64,000 bases of DNA from Lacunisphaera limnophila (GTDB lineage Bacteria; Verrucomicrobiota; Verrucomicrobiia; Opitutales; Opitutaceae), in contig NZ_CP016094.1 in NCBI RefSeq assembly GCF_001746835.1, positions 3,487,501-3,551,500 on the forward strand, read 5' to 3'. Positions 45,386 to 53,215 of the stretch are shown here, in pieces; position 1 is the stretch's first letter, and each line of letters starts with the position of its first letter. The notes beneath the pieces are model-generated. The model was not told the DNA's origin. It ran no database searches and was given only the letters and a program-made list of their open reading frames with translations. The position numbers and the translations under genes are program-made.

Positions 45386-46162
45386 TTACTTCGCAAGAAA
45401 GCTGCGCAGCTGGGCCACGCCGGCGGTGCAGGTGTGCATCAGCATGGTGATGTCGAGGCTGTAGGCGAGGAAGCGGTAGCCTTCCGCCGACCGCTTGAGC
45501 AGCTCCTCGGTGTTGGGCTGCACGACATGAATGCCAGCCACAATCTTGTGTTTCTGACAGGCCTGCAGGATGCGATCCCGCGCCTCGAGGTAGTCCGGAT
45601 GTTCGAACTGGGCGGTGATACCCATGGAGGCCGTGAGGTCATAGGGCCCAATGAAGACGGCATCCACCCCCGGCACACTGAGAATCTCGTCGATGTTGTT
45701 CACCGCGTCGATGTGCTCGATCTGCACGGCGATCAGGACCTCCTCGTTGGCCGCCACGAATTCCTCGGCCAGACGCAGTCCAAACCGGTTGGCCCGACAG
45801 AAACCGACGCCACGCTTGCCGTGCGGCGGGTATTTGACGGCCGAGACCAGCAACTCCGCCTCGGCCTTGGTCGTGATCAGGGGGCAGACCACTCCCCTCG
45901 CCCCGGCATCGACGTAACGCTTCACGAGCGAGTAATCCACGCCGTGGAGCCGCACCATCGGTGCGCAGTTGGGACTGCCGGCGGTGATGGCCTGGAAGAG
46001 CTGCTGCGTCTGCGGGAGATCGACGGCCGAATGCTCGACGTCGACGCACACATAATCGAAGCCGCAGGAGGCCAGCAGCTCGGCGATGATCGGACTGCCC
46101 GAATTACACCAGGTGCCGACGATTGTGTCGTTGTTGGCCAGGGCCTGTTTGAGGTTACGCAT
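45386..46162 (-). CDS. HpcH/HpaI-family aldolase
   Basis: 258 residues. GTWCNSGSPIIAELLASCGFDYVCVDVEHSAVD with the catalytic His, PMVRLHGVDYSLVKRYVDAGARGVVCP, metal ligands in QIEHIDAV and IGPYDLTASMG. Class II pyruvate aldolases of this family make or split 2-keto-3-deoxy acids. Next to a cytidylyltransferase it may build a 2-keto-3-deoxy sugar acid from pyruvate and an aldehyde; direction and substrate are inferred. Confidence 0.88.
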   Translation of the reverse strand: MRNLKQALANNDTIVGTWCNSGSPIIAELLASCGFDYVCVDVEHSAVDLPQTQQLFQAITAGSPNCAPMVRLHGVDYSLVKRYVDAGARGVVCPLITTKAEAELLVSAVKYPPHGKRGVGFCRANRFGLRLAEEFVAANEEVLIAVQIEHIDAVNNIDEILSVPGVDAVFIGPYDLTASMGITAQFEHPDYLEARDRILQACQKHKIVAGIHVVQPNTEELLKRSAEGYRFLAYSLDITMLMHTCTAGVAQLRSFLAK

Positions 46163-46163
46163 G

Positions 46164-46634
46164 TTAGGAAACGAGTTTGAGGTTCATCTTTACCACTAGC
46201 TTGAAGACTTCGCCATGGCGGGTGTCGGATACTTTCGGACGATGGGCATCCGTCGGATAAAATATGGCGAAGCAACCCGGCAGCATGTGCACCCGAGACA
46301 AGGTGGGCACCGGCTGGTAGAATTGCAGGTCTTTGGCCTCATCGAATCCGCCGTCCGGCAGCAACTCGCTCCGGTCCAGCCAGTCGATCATCTCGGCCCC
46401 GGTGATCGTGTATTGAAGATCCACATACTTGCGGTGAGTCTCGTACCGACATTGCTCCGCCGGCAGGGTCTGGTAGGTCATCACGTTGACATAGATATCC
46501 TCACCCTGCAGCTGAGTGATGCCCAACGGCGTGGCCGGGGTGACGGTATGTAACCAGTCGAAAGCCAGCTTCCAGGCCGGGTTATCGAGCAAGAAAGCGT
46601 GGCTTTCCGGGGTGTTTAATTTTCCGTGGATCAT
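46164..46634 (-). CDS. YhcH/YjgK/YiaL-family protein (NanQ-like)
   Basis: 156 residues with the family motifs YETHRKYVDLQYTITG and the metal-site PGCFAIFYPTDAHRP. In E. coli the relative NanQ (YhcH) acts with sialic-acid genes. Its stop is one base from the aldolase start. The 112 bp upstream (46635-46746) are AT-rich and may hold a promoter; no clear element could be assigned. Confidence 0.87.
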   Translation of the reverse strand: MIHGKLNTPESHAFLLDNPAWKLAFDWLHTVTPATPLGITQLQGEDIYVNVMTYQTLPAEQCRYETHRKYVDLQYTITGAEMIDWLDRSELLPDGGFDEAKDLQFYQPVPTLSRVHMLPGCFAIFYPTDAHRPKVSDTRHGEVFKLVVKMNLKLVS

Positions 46635-46746
46635 GATCGTATTGGTTATCGTGGTGTAACTGGTTTCCCCTGTATTAGAGCTATCAATTGCAAGTAGTCG
46701 CTTCGCCGAACCTGAATTTTACCTAGAGTTGCCGTGCAGCTGGAAT

Positions 46747-47460
46747 CTAAAGCAACTTGTCAGCAGAGATTCGGATAAAAAACTGCTCAGGCTGCTGATC
46801 TAGGCTTCGAGAAAATAAGTCCGTGAACATTGCATGCCATGGTGGCGATCCGCGAGTTCCATAACTCTTGGCTGCGCCATCAAGTATGTGCCAGAATGCA
46901 ACATTCTCAGTTCTGTCACCCTTATGCATGACCCGATACTCGGCGGGCGGAAGGTTTTCAGCTTTGATAGTTGTCGGTCGCCGGTAGGCGGTTGCCTGCA
47001 TGAGAGGCGTGATTCGATCCAGGACTTGCGCGAGCGGTCCACTTGCTGCCTTCCGGTCGCCCAATGCCGGTTCCCAAGTTTTCGCCTCCACAATATCCCA
47101 GCCAGCCCTGACCCAGCAAACGTCAGGAGTATGTCCGGCCACCAAGCGGTGGGACATCTTTCCAGGCGCCCAATAAGCGATATATACAGATAATCTCTCC
47201 GGACCCTTTGTGTATACCGCAAACAATGCGTCGTCGTAATTGAGCAACTCGCTTACTTTAGCTTTCATCTCCGGGGTGTCAGCGATTGGGAGATACTCGA
47301 CGGTCCAACCCGGAATTTCCTCGGGTTTCGGTAGCAGATCCTTGACGTTGCCTTTGAATGTACGCTCCGGCGGCGGCCGGGAGCCAACCACGACTAGGGC
47401 CAGGCCGGCCAACAGGACGAGTCCCGCAAGCCCTAGGCTAACCTTAGTTCCATTTGTCAT
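46747..47460 (-). CDS. EpsI-type exosortase-associated protein
   Basis: 237 residues: N-terminal membrane anchor, then a periplasmic EpsI (DUF3485) domain with VYIAYWAPGK, the hallmark HTPDVCWVRAGW and a late FWHILDGAAKSYG. EpsI domains accompany exosortases in extracellular polymer and PEP-CTERM systems. No exosortase gene and no PEP-CTERM protein is visible in the window. Confidence 0.75.
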   Translation of the reverse strand: MTNGTKVSLGLAGLVLLAGLALVVVGSRPPPERTFKGNVKDLLPKPEEIPGWTVEYLPIADTPEMKAKVSELLNYDDALFAVYTKGPERLSVYIAYWAPGKMSHRLVAGHTPDVCWVRAGWDIVEAKTWEPALGDRKAASGPLAQVLDRITPLMQATAYRRPTTIKAENLPPAEYRVMHKGDRTENVAFWHILDGAAKSYGTRGSPPWHAMFTDLFSRSLDQQPEQFFIRISADKLL

Positions 47461-47512
47461 GAAAGTGTTTCGCTAGGCACGTCAGTTCTGCGCTGAGATA
47501 TCCGTTTCCCCC

Positions 47513-48592
47513 TCATGAGCCGATCCCCTTCAGCCAATCCCGATTCGCCACATACCAATCAATCGTCTTTCGGAAACCATTCTCGGGGGAAACGAGCGGC
47601 CTCCAACCGAGGAGCCGACCGGCTTTGCCGATGTCGGCTTGCGTGTCGGTCATGTCGAGTGGATTGGCCGGCTGCTGATCGATGACCGCCTTGCGGCCGA
47701 GAAATCCCTCCAGCAGGGTGATCATCGAACGGATCGTAAGCGGCCGGTTGCCGCCACCCAGGTTGATCACCTCATACCCTAGAGGCTTCGCGGCGAGAAT
47801 CGTCCCGCGGGCGATGTCGTCCACGTAGGTGAAGTCACGCGACTGGCTGCCATCACCGAAAAGCGTGATCGGCTGACCGGTCGCCACCCAGTGCACAAAA
47901 CGATACGGCGCCATGTCCGGCCGGCCGGCCGGGCCGAACACCGTGAAGTAACGAAGGACGGTGACATCGAGGCCGTGGTTCCGATGGTACTCCTGCGCCA
48001 GAAGTTCCGCCGCCCGCTTCGTCTCCGCATAGGGCGATTGCATCCGGCCGAGGGCGGCGTCCTCCCGGAACGGCATCGCGCACCCCGCATACACCGAGGA
48101 ACTAGAGGCCACCACGTGCTTCCGGACACCATACTTCACCTGGCACTTCAGGATATTCTCCTCTCCAAAGACATTCGTCCGCCGGTACAGGTCCGGGTAC
48201 TCCAAACTCGCCCGCACGCCTGCCCTAGCAGCCAGGTTGAAGACGGCGGTGAAATTGTGCGCGTTGAAAACCTCTTCCAAAGCCGTGAGGTTCTCGATGT
48301 CGAGGTGGTGGAAGGTGAACGTTCCAGAATTGTTGGTTGCTGGTTGTTGGTTGTTTGGTTTCGACCCCGCCAACAAATCTCCTCCAGCAGGCAAACCAGC
48401 CGCAAACCGGGACACTTTCGAATCCGAGCCCAACAACGGACAACAAACATCCAACAACCTTGAAAGACGGTAGTCTTTCAACCTGACGTCATAGTAATCA
48501 TTCAGATTATCCACGCCGACCACGGTGTGCCCGTCCGCCAGCAACAGTTCGCACACCTTCGACCCTATAAAGCCGGCCGCGCCGGTTACCAA
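47513..48592 (-). CDS. UDP-glucuronate 4-epimerase-like NAD-dependent epimerase with repeat insertion
   Basis: 359 residues from TTG at 48592. Rossmann motif TGAAGFIGS, DNLNDYYDVRLKDYRLSRL, ASSSSVYAG and YAETKRAAE (Y-x3-K) identify the GalE/UDP-glucuronate epimerase class. Residues about 47-90, between SRL and TFTFHHLD, are extra; they are encoded by an inverted heptad element (48329-48458) and read VCCPLLGSDSKVS...PNNQQPATNNSG. The usual few residues before VTGAAG lead straight into another repeat element, so the original start may have been lost and the TTG is a best guess. Confidence 0.85.
   Translation of the reverse strand: MVTGAAGFIGSKVCELLLADGHTVVGVDNLNDYYDVRLKDYRLSRLLDVCCPLLGSDSKVSRFAAGLPAGGDLLAGSKPNNQQPATNNSGTFTFHHLDIENLTALEEVFNAHNFTAVFNLAARAGVRASLEYPDLYRRTNVFGEENILKCQVKYGVRKHVVASSSSVYAGCAMPFREDAALGRMQSPYAETKRAAELLAQEYHRNHGLDVTVLRYFTVFGPAGRPDMAPYRFVHWVATGQPITLFGDGSQSRDFTYVDDIARGTILAAKPLGYEVINLGGGNRPLTIRSMITLLEGFLGRKAVIDQQPANPLDMTDTQADIGKAGRLLGWRPLVSPENGFRKTIDWYVANRDWLKGIGS
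48329..48458. repeat. Inverted heptad element inside the epimerase gene
   Basis: Left arm ATTGTTG, GTTGCTG, GTTGTTG, GTTGTTT (48329-48356). Right arm CAACAAC, GGACAAC, AAACATC, CAACAAC (48431-48458). A 74-nt spacer lies between. A perfect hairpin TTGAAAGAC-GGTA-GTCTTTCAA follows at 48460-48481. The whole element is in frame. Confidence 0.85.
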
Positions 48593-48608
48593 GTAACAGG
48601 CGCGAAGG

Positions 48609-48810
48609 TTGTTGGTTGTTGGTTGTGAGTTGATGGGGAGATGCCGGAGCAGGTTGTTAGTTGTTAGGTATTGGTTGTTGGGGCCTGTCTTTCAGACACT
48701 CAATCCGTGGTTCGTTATTGGATGTTACTAGTCAGATCCCGAGGGAAGGTGCGTGGTTCAAGGCCGCCTCGGTGTATTTCCCCAACAACAATCAACCATC
48801 AACCAACAAC
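48609..48810. repeat. Inverted heptad element filling the gmd-epimerase gap
   Basis: Left blocks GTTGTTG, GTTGTTG, GTTGTGA, GTTGATG (48609-48636) and GTTGTTA, GTTGTTA, GGTATTG, GTTGTTG (48654-48681). Right block CAACAAC, AATCAAC, CATCAAC, CAACAAC (48783-48810). The last codons and stop of gmd lie in the right block; the left block ends 16 bp before the epimerase start. Confidence 0.85.
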
Positions 48811-49868
48811 CCCGCCGCGTCCGCTCGCGCCATCGCGCGGGCGACGTCGGCACCGGCCGTCTTCGCCTTCCAACCTAGGACCTTCTTCGCCACGCGGGCG
48901 TCACCCACAAGCCGCACGCTGTCCAGGGGGCGGTAGAATTTGGGATCCACGCGGAGAACGCTGGCGCCCGTGTCGGTGCGCCGGGCCACTTCCTTCGCGC
49001 CCTTCCCTTCGAACTTCAGCTTCAGTCCCAATTCAGCGAATGCAGCCGAGGCAAATTCGCGCACGGAACAATCCCGTCCAGTGGCCAGGACGTAGTCGCG
49101 GGCAGCCTTGGCCTGCAACGCGTCCGCCATCGCGACCACATACTCCGGCGCCCAGCCCCAGTCGCGCCGGGCATCGAGGTTGCCGAGAAAGATCTCCTTC
49201 TGCTTCCCCGCGACAATCCGGGCCGCACCCGTCGTGATCTTGCGCGTGACAAAGTTCTCCCCGCGCCGCGGCGACTCGTGGTTGTAGGCGATGCCGTTCA
49301 CGGCAAACAGCCCGTAGGCCTGCCGGTACACCCGGACCATCTGCGCCGCAAAGGCCTTGGCGCAGCCATACGGATTCATCGGGTTGAAAGGCGTGGCCTC
49401 ATTCTGCGGCGCGATCGTGGGGGCGCCAAAGAGTTCCGAACTGGCGGCATGATAAACCCGCACCGGGTAGCCGACATCCCGCAGGATCTCGAGGAGGGCC
49501 AAGGTCGCGACGGCGTTCTCCTGGCAGGTCACCTCGGGGATCTCGAAACTGAGTCCCACATGGCTCTGCCCGGCCAGGTGGTACACCTCCGCCGGCATTA
49601 CCTTCTGGATGATCCGCCGCAAAGAGGTCGCATCCGTGAGATCGCTATAATGAAGCGTGAGGTCGCCCTTCCCCTTCCCTCCTGCGTTACGCAGGTGCTC
49701 AATACGACCGCGGTTGAACATACTGGACCGCCGCACCAAGCCGTGCACGGCATAGCCGCGGCCCATCAGCAGTTCCGTCAGGTAGGAACCATCCTGGCCC
49801 GTGATGCCAAGGATAAGCGCGCTGCGGCGCGCCGGCTGAGACCTGAGTTTGTGCGTGGTACGGCCCAT
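48792..49868 (-). CDS. gmd: GDP-mannose 4,6-dehydratase
   Basis: 358 residues. TGQDGSYLTELLMGRGYAVHG (NADP-binding), AASSELFG (Ser), NPYGCAKAF (Y-x3-K) and NHESPRRGENFVTRKI are diagnostic. Converts GDP-mannose to GDP-4-keto-6-deoxymannose, precursor of fucose or rhamnose units for the polymer. The C-terminal LLVDG and stop are formed by the repeat element at 48783-48810. First gene of the minus-strand polysaccharide run. Confidence 0.96.
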   Translation of the reverse strand: MGRTTHKLRSQPARRSALILGITGQDGSYLTELLMGRGYAVHGLVRRSSMFNRGRIEHLRNAGGKGKGDLTLHYSDLTDATSLRRIIQKVMPAEVYHLAGQSHVGLSFEIPEVTCQENAVATLALLEILRDVGYPVRVYHAASSELFGAPTIAPQNEATPFNPMNPYGCAKAFAAQMVRVYRQAYGLFAVNGIAYNHESPRRGENFVTRKITTGAARIVAGKQKEIFLGNLDARRDWGWAPEYVVAMADALQAKAARDYVLATGRDCSVREFASAAFAELGLKLKFEGKGAKEVARRTDTGASVLRVDPKFYRPLDSVRLVGDARVAKKVLGWKAKTAGADVARAMARADAAGLLVDG

Positions 49869-49879
49869 ATTAGGTCAAA

Positions 49880-49938
49880 AGATCAGATTTCAGGCCTCGG
49901 GATTCAAGCCTCACGTTTCGGGCCGAAGCACAGCTTCG
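49880..49938 (+). repeat. Heptad tract with adjoining hairpin upstream of gmd
   Basis: AGATCAG, ATTTCAG, GCCTCGG, GATTCAA, GCCTCAC, GTTTCGG (49880-49921) in register, then hairpin CGAAGC-ACA-GCTTCG (49924-49938). It lies in the leader region of gmd. Confidence 0.65.
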
Positions 49939-50026
49939 CCCCGTCACTTCCTCCCGGAAGAGTCCCTCACTGAAAAATGTATGTGCATTCATCCGTCTCT
50001 AACTCCTGCCCCAACTCCACCGACCC

Positions 50027-50584
50027 TTAGCCCAGTTTCAAAAACGTCTTCGCCAGCGGCAACAGGGCCCCGGCCTTGCCGTGCCAGGTCTGGAGCTTCT
50101 TGACCCGGTTGCGCAGGACCTCGGCCTGGCCGTTGCGGCCCGGCACGGACTTCGCGAGCGAGTTCAAGCGACCCTTGCCGGAATCAAACTGGGTCTGCAA
50201 ACGCTGCTCAATGAAGTGGGCTATCAGCTGACGCATCTCCATGTCCGGCTCAAACAGGCCCGTCCGGTCCGTCTCTTTCGACACTTCCTTCAAGGCCCCC
50301 ACTTCCCGCAGGACCTTCAGCCCGGCGCTCACCGATCCCTTGCTTATGTCCAGCCGGTCCTCGATCTCCGCGAAGCTGAGCGGCACCGGCGAGGCAAAGA
50401 CGATTCCATAGATCGCCGCCACCGACTTCGGCACCCCGAGGAGCGATGCCGCCTCCACAAAGAAGTCCACCAGCTCCACCTCGAAGGCGACAACGGCAGG
50501 ATCCCGCTCACCCGCCAGCACCAAGCCAGAACCCGGGGCACGGGAGTCGACAGGCAAAGGACGGGGCGGCGTGGTGGAAGACAT
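50027..50584 (-). CDS. GbsR/MarR-family transcriptional regulator
   Basis: 185 residues from ATG at 50584. Winged-helix segment AAIYGIVFASPVPLSFAEIEDRLDISKGSVSAGLKVLREVGALKEV and a C-terminal helical dimerisation region fit the GbsR group. It sits directly upstream of the polysaccharide genes on the same strand and probably regulates them or itself; palindromic sequences in its upstream region are candidate sites. Confidence 0.82.
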   Translation of the reverse strand: MSSTTPPRPLPVDSRAPGSGLVLAGERDPAVVAFEVELVDFFVEAASLLGVPKSVAAIYGIVFASPVPLSFAEIEDRLDISKGSVSAGLKVLREVGALKEVSKETDRTGLFEPDMEMRQLIAHFIEQRLQTQFDSGKGRLNSLAKSVPGRNGQAEVLRNRVKKLQTWHGKAGALLPLAKTFLKLG

Positions 50585-50585
50585 C

Positions 50586-50662
50586 GGTAAATCCCTGATT
50601 CCGATACAGGCATTTACCCGTATCCGAGGCAACCACTAAGTTCAGTTCATTTTGAACAGAAC
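50586..50662. promoter_or_regulatory. Candidate operators upstream of the GbsR-family gene
   Basis: Two inverted repeats precede the start: GGTAAAT (50586-50592) with ATTTACC (50612-50618), and a near-perfect 23-bp palindrome at 50640-50662 built as GTTC-A-GTTCA-TTT-TGAAC-A-GAAC. The second resembles a dimer-binding operator and could mediate autoregulation. No -35/-10 pair was assigned with confidence. Confidence 0.5.
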
Positions 50663-50716
50663 CATCTGGCCCTGGTACCGGAACCCCAAGGTGTGTCCAC
50701 GCTCACGCGTCACTCC

Positions 50717-50809
50717 CTTTTTGCGCTATCTGCGATGCTTTGCGGCCAAACTGATCGAATTGCTTCATCCAAGGCAGTGAGCCGCGAAAAATGCAAATGG
50801 CGCAAAATC
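50717..50809. repeat. Inverted 9-mer repeat element, copy 2
   Basis: Left arm CTTTTTGCG, CTATCTGCG, ATGCTTTGCG then GC. Right arm CGCGAAAAA, TGCAAATGG, CGCAAAATC. Same arm order and a similar spacer as the copy at 27073-27165, but with many substitutions. Lies in the 275-bp gap between a hypothetical gene and the GbsR-family gene. Confidence 0.8.
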
Positions 50810-50859
50810 AGTCACCGATATCCTCCCTTTGCCTCTCCCCTCCCCAACAACCCATTCCC

Positions 50860-51246
50860 CTAATCCCCAAACGGCGTCAGGCTGCCATGGTCCATCCGTC
50901 CGTCCTTGGCTCCGCCCGACGGGCCGGAGGGCACGATCTCGTGCACCACGCGCCACATCCGCCGGGCGGAAATCCTCAGGCGCAGGCGCGACCGCAGGAA
51001 ACGCCGGTTCGAGAAATGCTGCGCGTAGCAATCCAGTGCGTCCCGAAACCCCGCCGTGTCCGCCAGCTGGACCACGTCGTCGATAAATTCGTAGTCGGCC
51101 TGGAAATACTCGCTGTCGAACCACGCGAGCAACCTCACCAGGGGGCGCGCCGGCAAATACAAGGTCCGCGTCAGCAGGTCCGCCCGGAAGTCCGCGGGAC
51201 TCACGCCCCACCGCGCACAATAACGCGCCTGAAAGGCCGTCGTCAT
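50860..51246 (-). CDS. Conserved hypothetical protein linked to the phosphorelay genes
   Basis: 128 residues, basic and helical (RFLRSRLRLRISARRMWRVVHEIV). No known domain recognised. Its ATG overlaps the stop of the receiver-kinase gene (51243-51246), so it is translated as the last gene of that operon and may be an output or accessory protein. Confidence 0.65.
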   Translation of the reverse strand: MTTAFQARYCARWGVSPADFRADLLTRTLYLPARPLVRLLAWFDSEYFQADYEFIDDVVQLADTAGFRDALDCYAQHFSNRRFLRSRLRLRISARRMWRVVHEIVPSGPSGGAKDGRMDHGSLTPFGD

Positions 51247-52421
51247 CCCCCGCCCTCACTGCGCCGCCGCACCGGGTGCGCGATCGGCAGGGTCACGGTG
51301 CACTTCGTGCCCGCGCCCGGATTGCTCTCCAACTGCAACCGGCCGCGGTTGCGCCGCAGGATCTGCCGGACGATGAAAAGCCCGACGCCCAGGCCCTGCT
51401 GCTGGAACTTTGCGTGCTCAAACTGCCGGAAGAGCCCCAGGTTCTTCAGCTGCTGTCGGGTCATGCCGCGGCCGGCATCCTCGACCGTGAGCTGCCACTC
51501 CGAGCCGATGCGGTGGCCCCGCACCTTCACAGGCGTACCCGGCCGCGAGAAACCCAGCGCGTTCTCCACCAGCTCCTCGACCAGAATCGGGATCTCCGTC
51601 GCCCCGCCTTGGATCGAGGCGCCGGCGACGTCGAGCATCAGGTCGGCCTTCCGTCCGTGCCGCTCGGCCGCGAGCAGGGCGCCCTGCTGCACCAGCTGGA
51701 CGATGGTGCCCGGGGACAAGACGGGAAACGGGGCGAACGAATCCGGATCGAGCCGGTCCAGTGCGTACAGGTAATTGCGCAGCGTGCGGTGCAGCCGCCG
51801 GGCCGACTGCATGATGTTCCGCAGGCCGTCCTTCACCTCGGCCGGGCTCATCGTGTCGCCCTCCTGCTCCAGCATCTCCGCGAAACCCAGGATGCCGGTC
51901 AGGGGCGTGAAGAATTCATGCGAGAGCCCCCGGTGCAGGGTGTTGCGCAGCTCGCGCACGAGGGCCGCCTCATTCTGCCCGGAGATCCCGTTGCGCCGGA
52001 GCCGGGCATCCACGCACGCCAGCAGCGTCTCCAGGCTGAACGGTTTCAGCAGGAAGTCGTCGGCGCCGCGGTCCATCGCCGAGCGCGGCTGCGAATACAT
52101 CGGGTTGCCTGTCATCAGGACGAACGGACAGCTGCCCAGCTCCGGGTCGCCCCGGATTTCCTCGAGGAAGCGGTAACCGTTTTTCCCCGGCATGTTGATG
52201 TCGCAGATGATCAGGTCCGGCAGCTTCTCGTGCACCTGCGACCAGGCGATGTCCACGGTGCTGGAAAACGTGGTGTGGTAGCCATGCGCCCGCAGGCCGG
52301 CCGCGAGCGCGTTGCCCAGCGCCGGGTCGTCGTCGACGATGTGCACCCAGCGCACGGTGTCATCCACGTGCGTCGTCGTTTCCGGGGTGGCGGCCCAGGG
52401 TTCGGTGGGACGTTGGTTCAT
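51243..52421 (-). CDS. Hybrid response regulator receiver - histidine kinase
   Basis: 392 residues from ATG at 52421; the long upstream in-frame extension is an out-of-frame reading of the neighbouring kinase. Receiver domain about 25-145: HIVDDDP, phospho-acceptor Asp in LIICDINMPGKNGY, Lys in FLLKPFS. Then a HisKA-like helix with HRGLSHEFFTPLTGILGFAEML and a HATPase domain with N-box EELVENALGF, EDAGRGM and GLGVGLFIV. No membrane segment. Probably relays a signal between the upstream kinase and the NarL regulators. Confidence 0.88.
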   Translation of the reverse strand: MNQRPTEPWAATPETTTHVDDTVRWVHIVDDDPALGNALAAGLRAHGYHTTFSSTVDIAWSQVHEKLPDLIICDINMPGKNGYRFLEEIRGDPELGSCPFVLMTGNPMYSQPRSAMDRGADDFLLKPFSLETLLACVDARLRRNGISGQNEAALVRELRNTLHRGLSHEFFTPLTGILGFAEMLEQEGDTMSPAEVKDGLRNIMQSARRLHRTLRNYLYALDRLDPDSFAPFPVLSPGTIVQLVQQGALLAAERHGRKADLMLDVAGASIQGGATEIPILVEELVENALGFSRPGTPVKVRGHRIGSEWQLTVEDAGRGMTRQQLKNLGLFRQFEHAKFQQQGLGVGLFIVRQILRRNRGRLQLESNPGAGTKCTVTLPIAHPVRRRSEGGG

Positions 52422-53212
52422 GGGTTCGGGGGGTAAAGGCCGGCGCCCCCGGCGGGATCGGCCGCCGGCGCGGGCGGGTAGACCAGGCGGATCCGCGTGC
52501 CGCGGCCCGCCCGGCTGCGCACCTCGATGCGTCCGCCCATGCCCTCCAGCAGGCGGTGGACGGTGACGAGCCCGAGCCCGGTGCCGTGCCCGGGGGCTTT
52601 CGTGGTGAAAAACTTCTGGAACAGCCGCGCCTTCACCGCCGGGGTCATGCCGGTGCCGTTGTCCTCGACCTCCAGAAAAGGCCGCCGTCCGCGGGTCGCG
52701 CCGACCCGCACGATGATGCGGCCGCCCTCGGCGGGGGTCGCATCCCGGGCGTTCAGGACGAGGTTGATCAGCATCTGCTCCACCTGGCCGGGATCGGCGA
52801 TCACGCTCCCGGTGACACCCGGGTCGGGCTCGAACAACAGGTCCCGCGGAATGATGCGCTGCAACAGGGTGTGCGTGCGCCGCGCCACCGCGTTGAGCTC
52901 CAGCCACTGCGGGTGCGCCTCCGGCGGCCGGGCGAGGTTGCGCAGCTGGTTGCACAGGGCCGCCACCAGGCCCGCCGCATGCAACAGCGGTTCCACATGG
53001 CGCGCCACCGCCGCGTCACCCTTATGCTCCTCTTTCAGGAGCCCGGCGTTGAAGAGCACGATCGTCTGCAGGTTGCTGATCTCGTGGACGGCTGTCGCCG
53101 CCAGCTCCCCCTGCATGACGAGGCGCTGGATGCCCCGGAGCTGGGCGTCGAGACGCGTGCCGGCGGCCGGGCGGCGGGACGGACGCGGACGGATGACCTT
53201 GGTCGCACGCAT
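52418..53212 (-). CDS. Cytoplasmic sensor histidine kinase
   Basis: 264 residues. Phospho-acceptor His43 in AATAVHEISNLQT; ATPase motifs LINLVLNARDA, EDNGTGM and HGTGLGLVTVHRLLEGMGG. There is no sensor or membrane domain before the His box, so the input must come from a partner protein. ATGA-coupled to the receiver-kinase gene; starts 4 bp after the NarL-type gene stop. Confidence 0.87.
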   Translation of the reverse strand: MRATKVIRPRPSRRPAAGTRLDAQLRGIQRLVMQGELAATAVHEISNLQTIVLFNAGLLKEEHKGDAAVARHVEPLLHAAGLVAALCNQLRNLARPPEAHPQWLELNAVARRTHTLLQRIIPRDLLFEPDPGVTGSVIADPGQVEQMLINLVLNARDATPAEGGRIIVRVGATRGRRPFLEVEDNGTGMTPAVKARLFQKFFTTKAPGHGTGLGLVTVHRLLEGMGGRIEVRSRAGRGTRIRLVYPPAPAADPAGGAGLYPPNP

Positions 53213-53215
53213 GCT

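Noticed and set aside
52422-52955. N-terminal extension of the receiver-kinase protein
   Set aside because: Ala/Arg/Pro/His-rich shadow of the upstream kinase gene in another frame; ATG at 52421 sits in an ATGA overlap.
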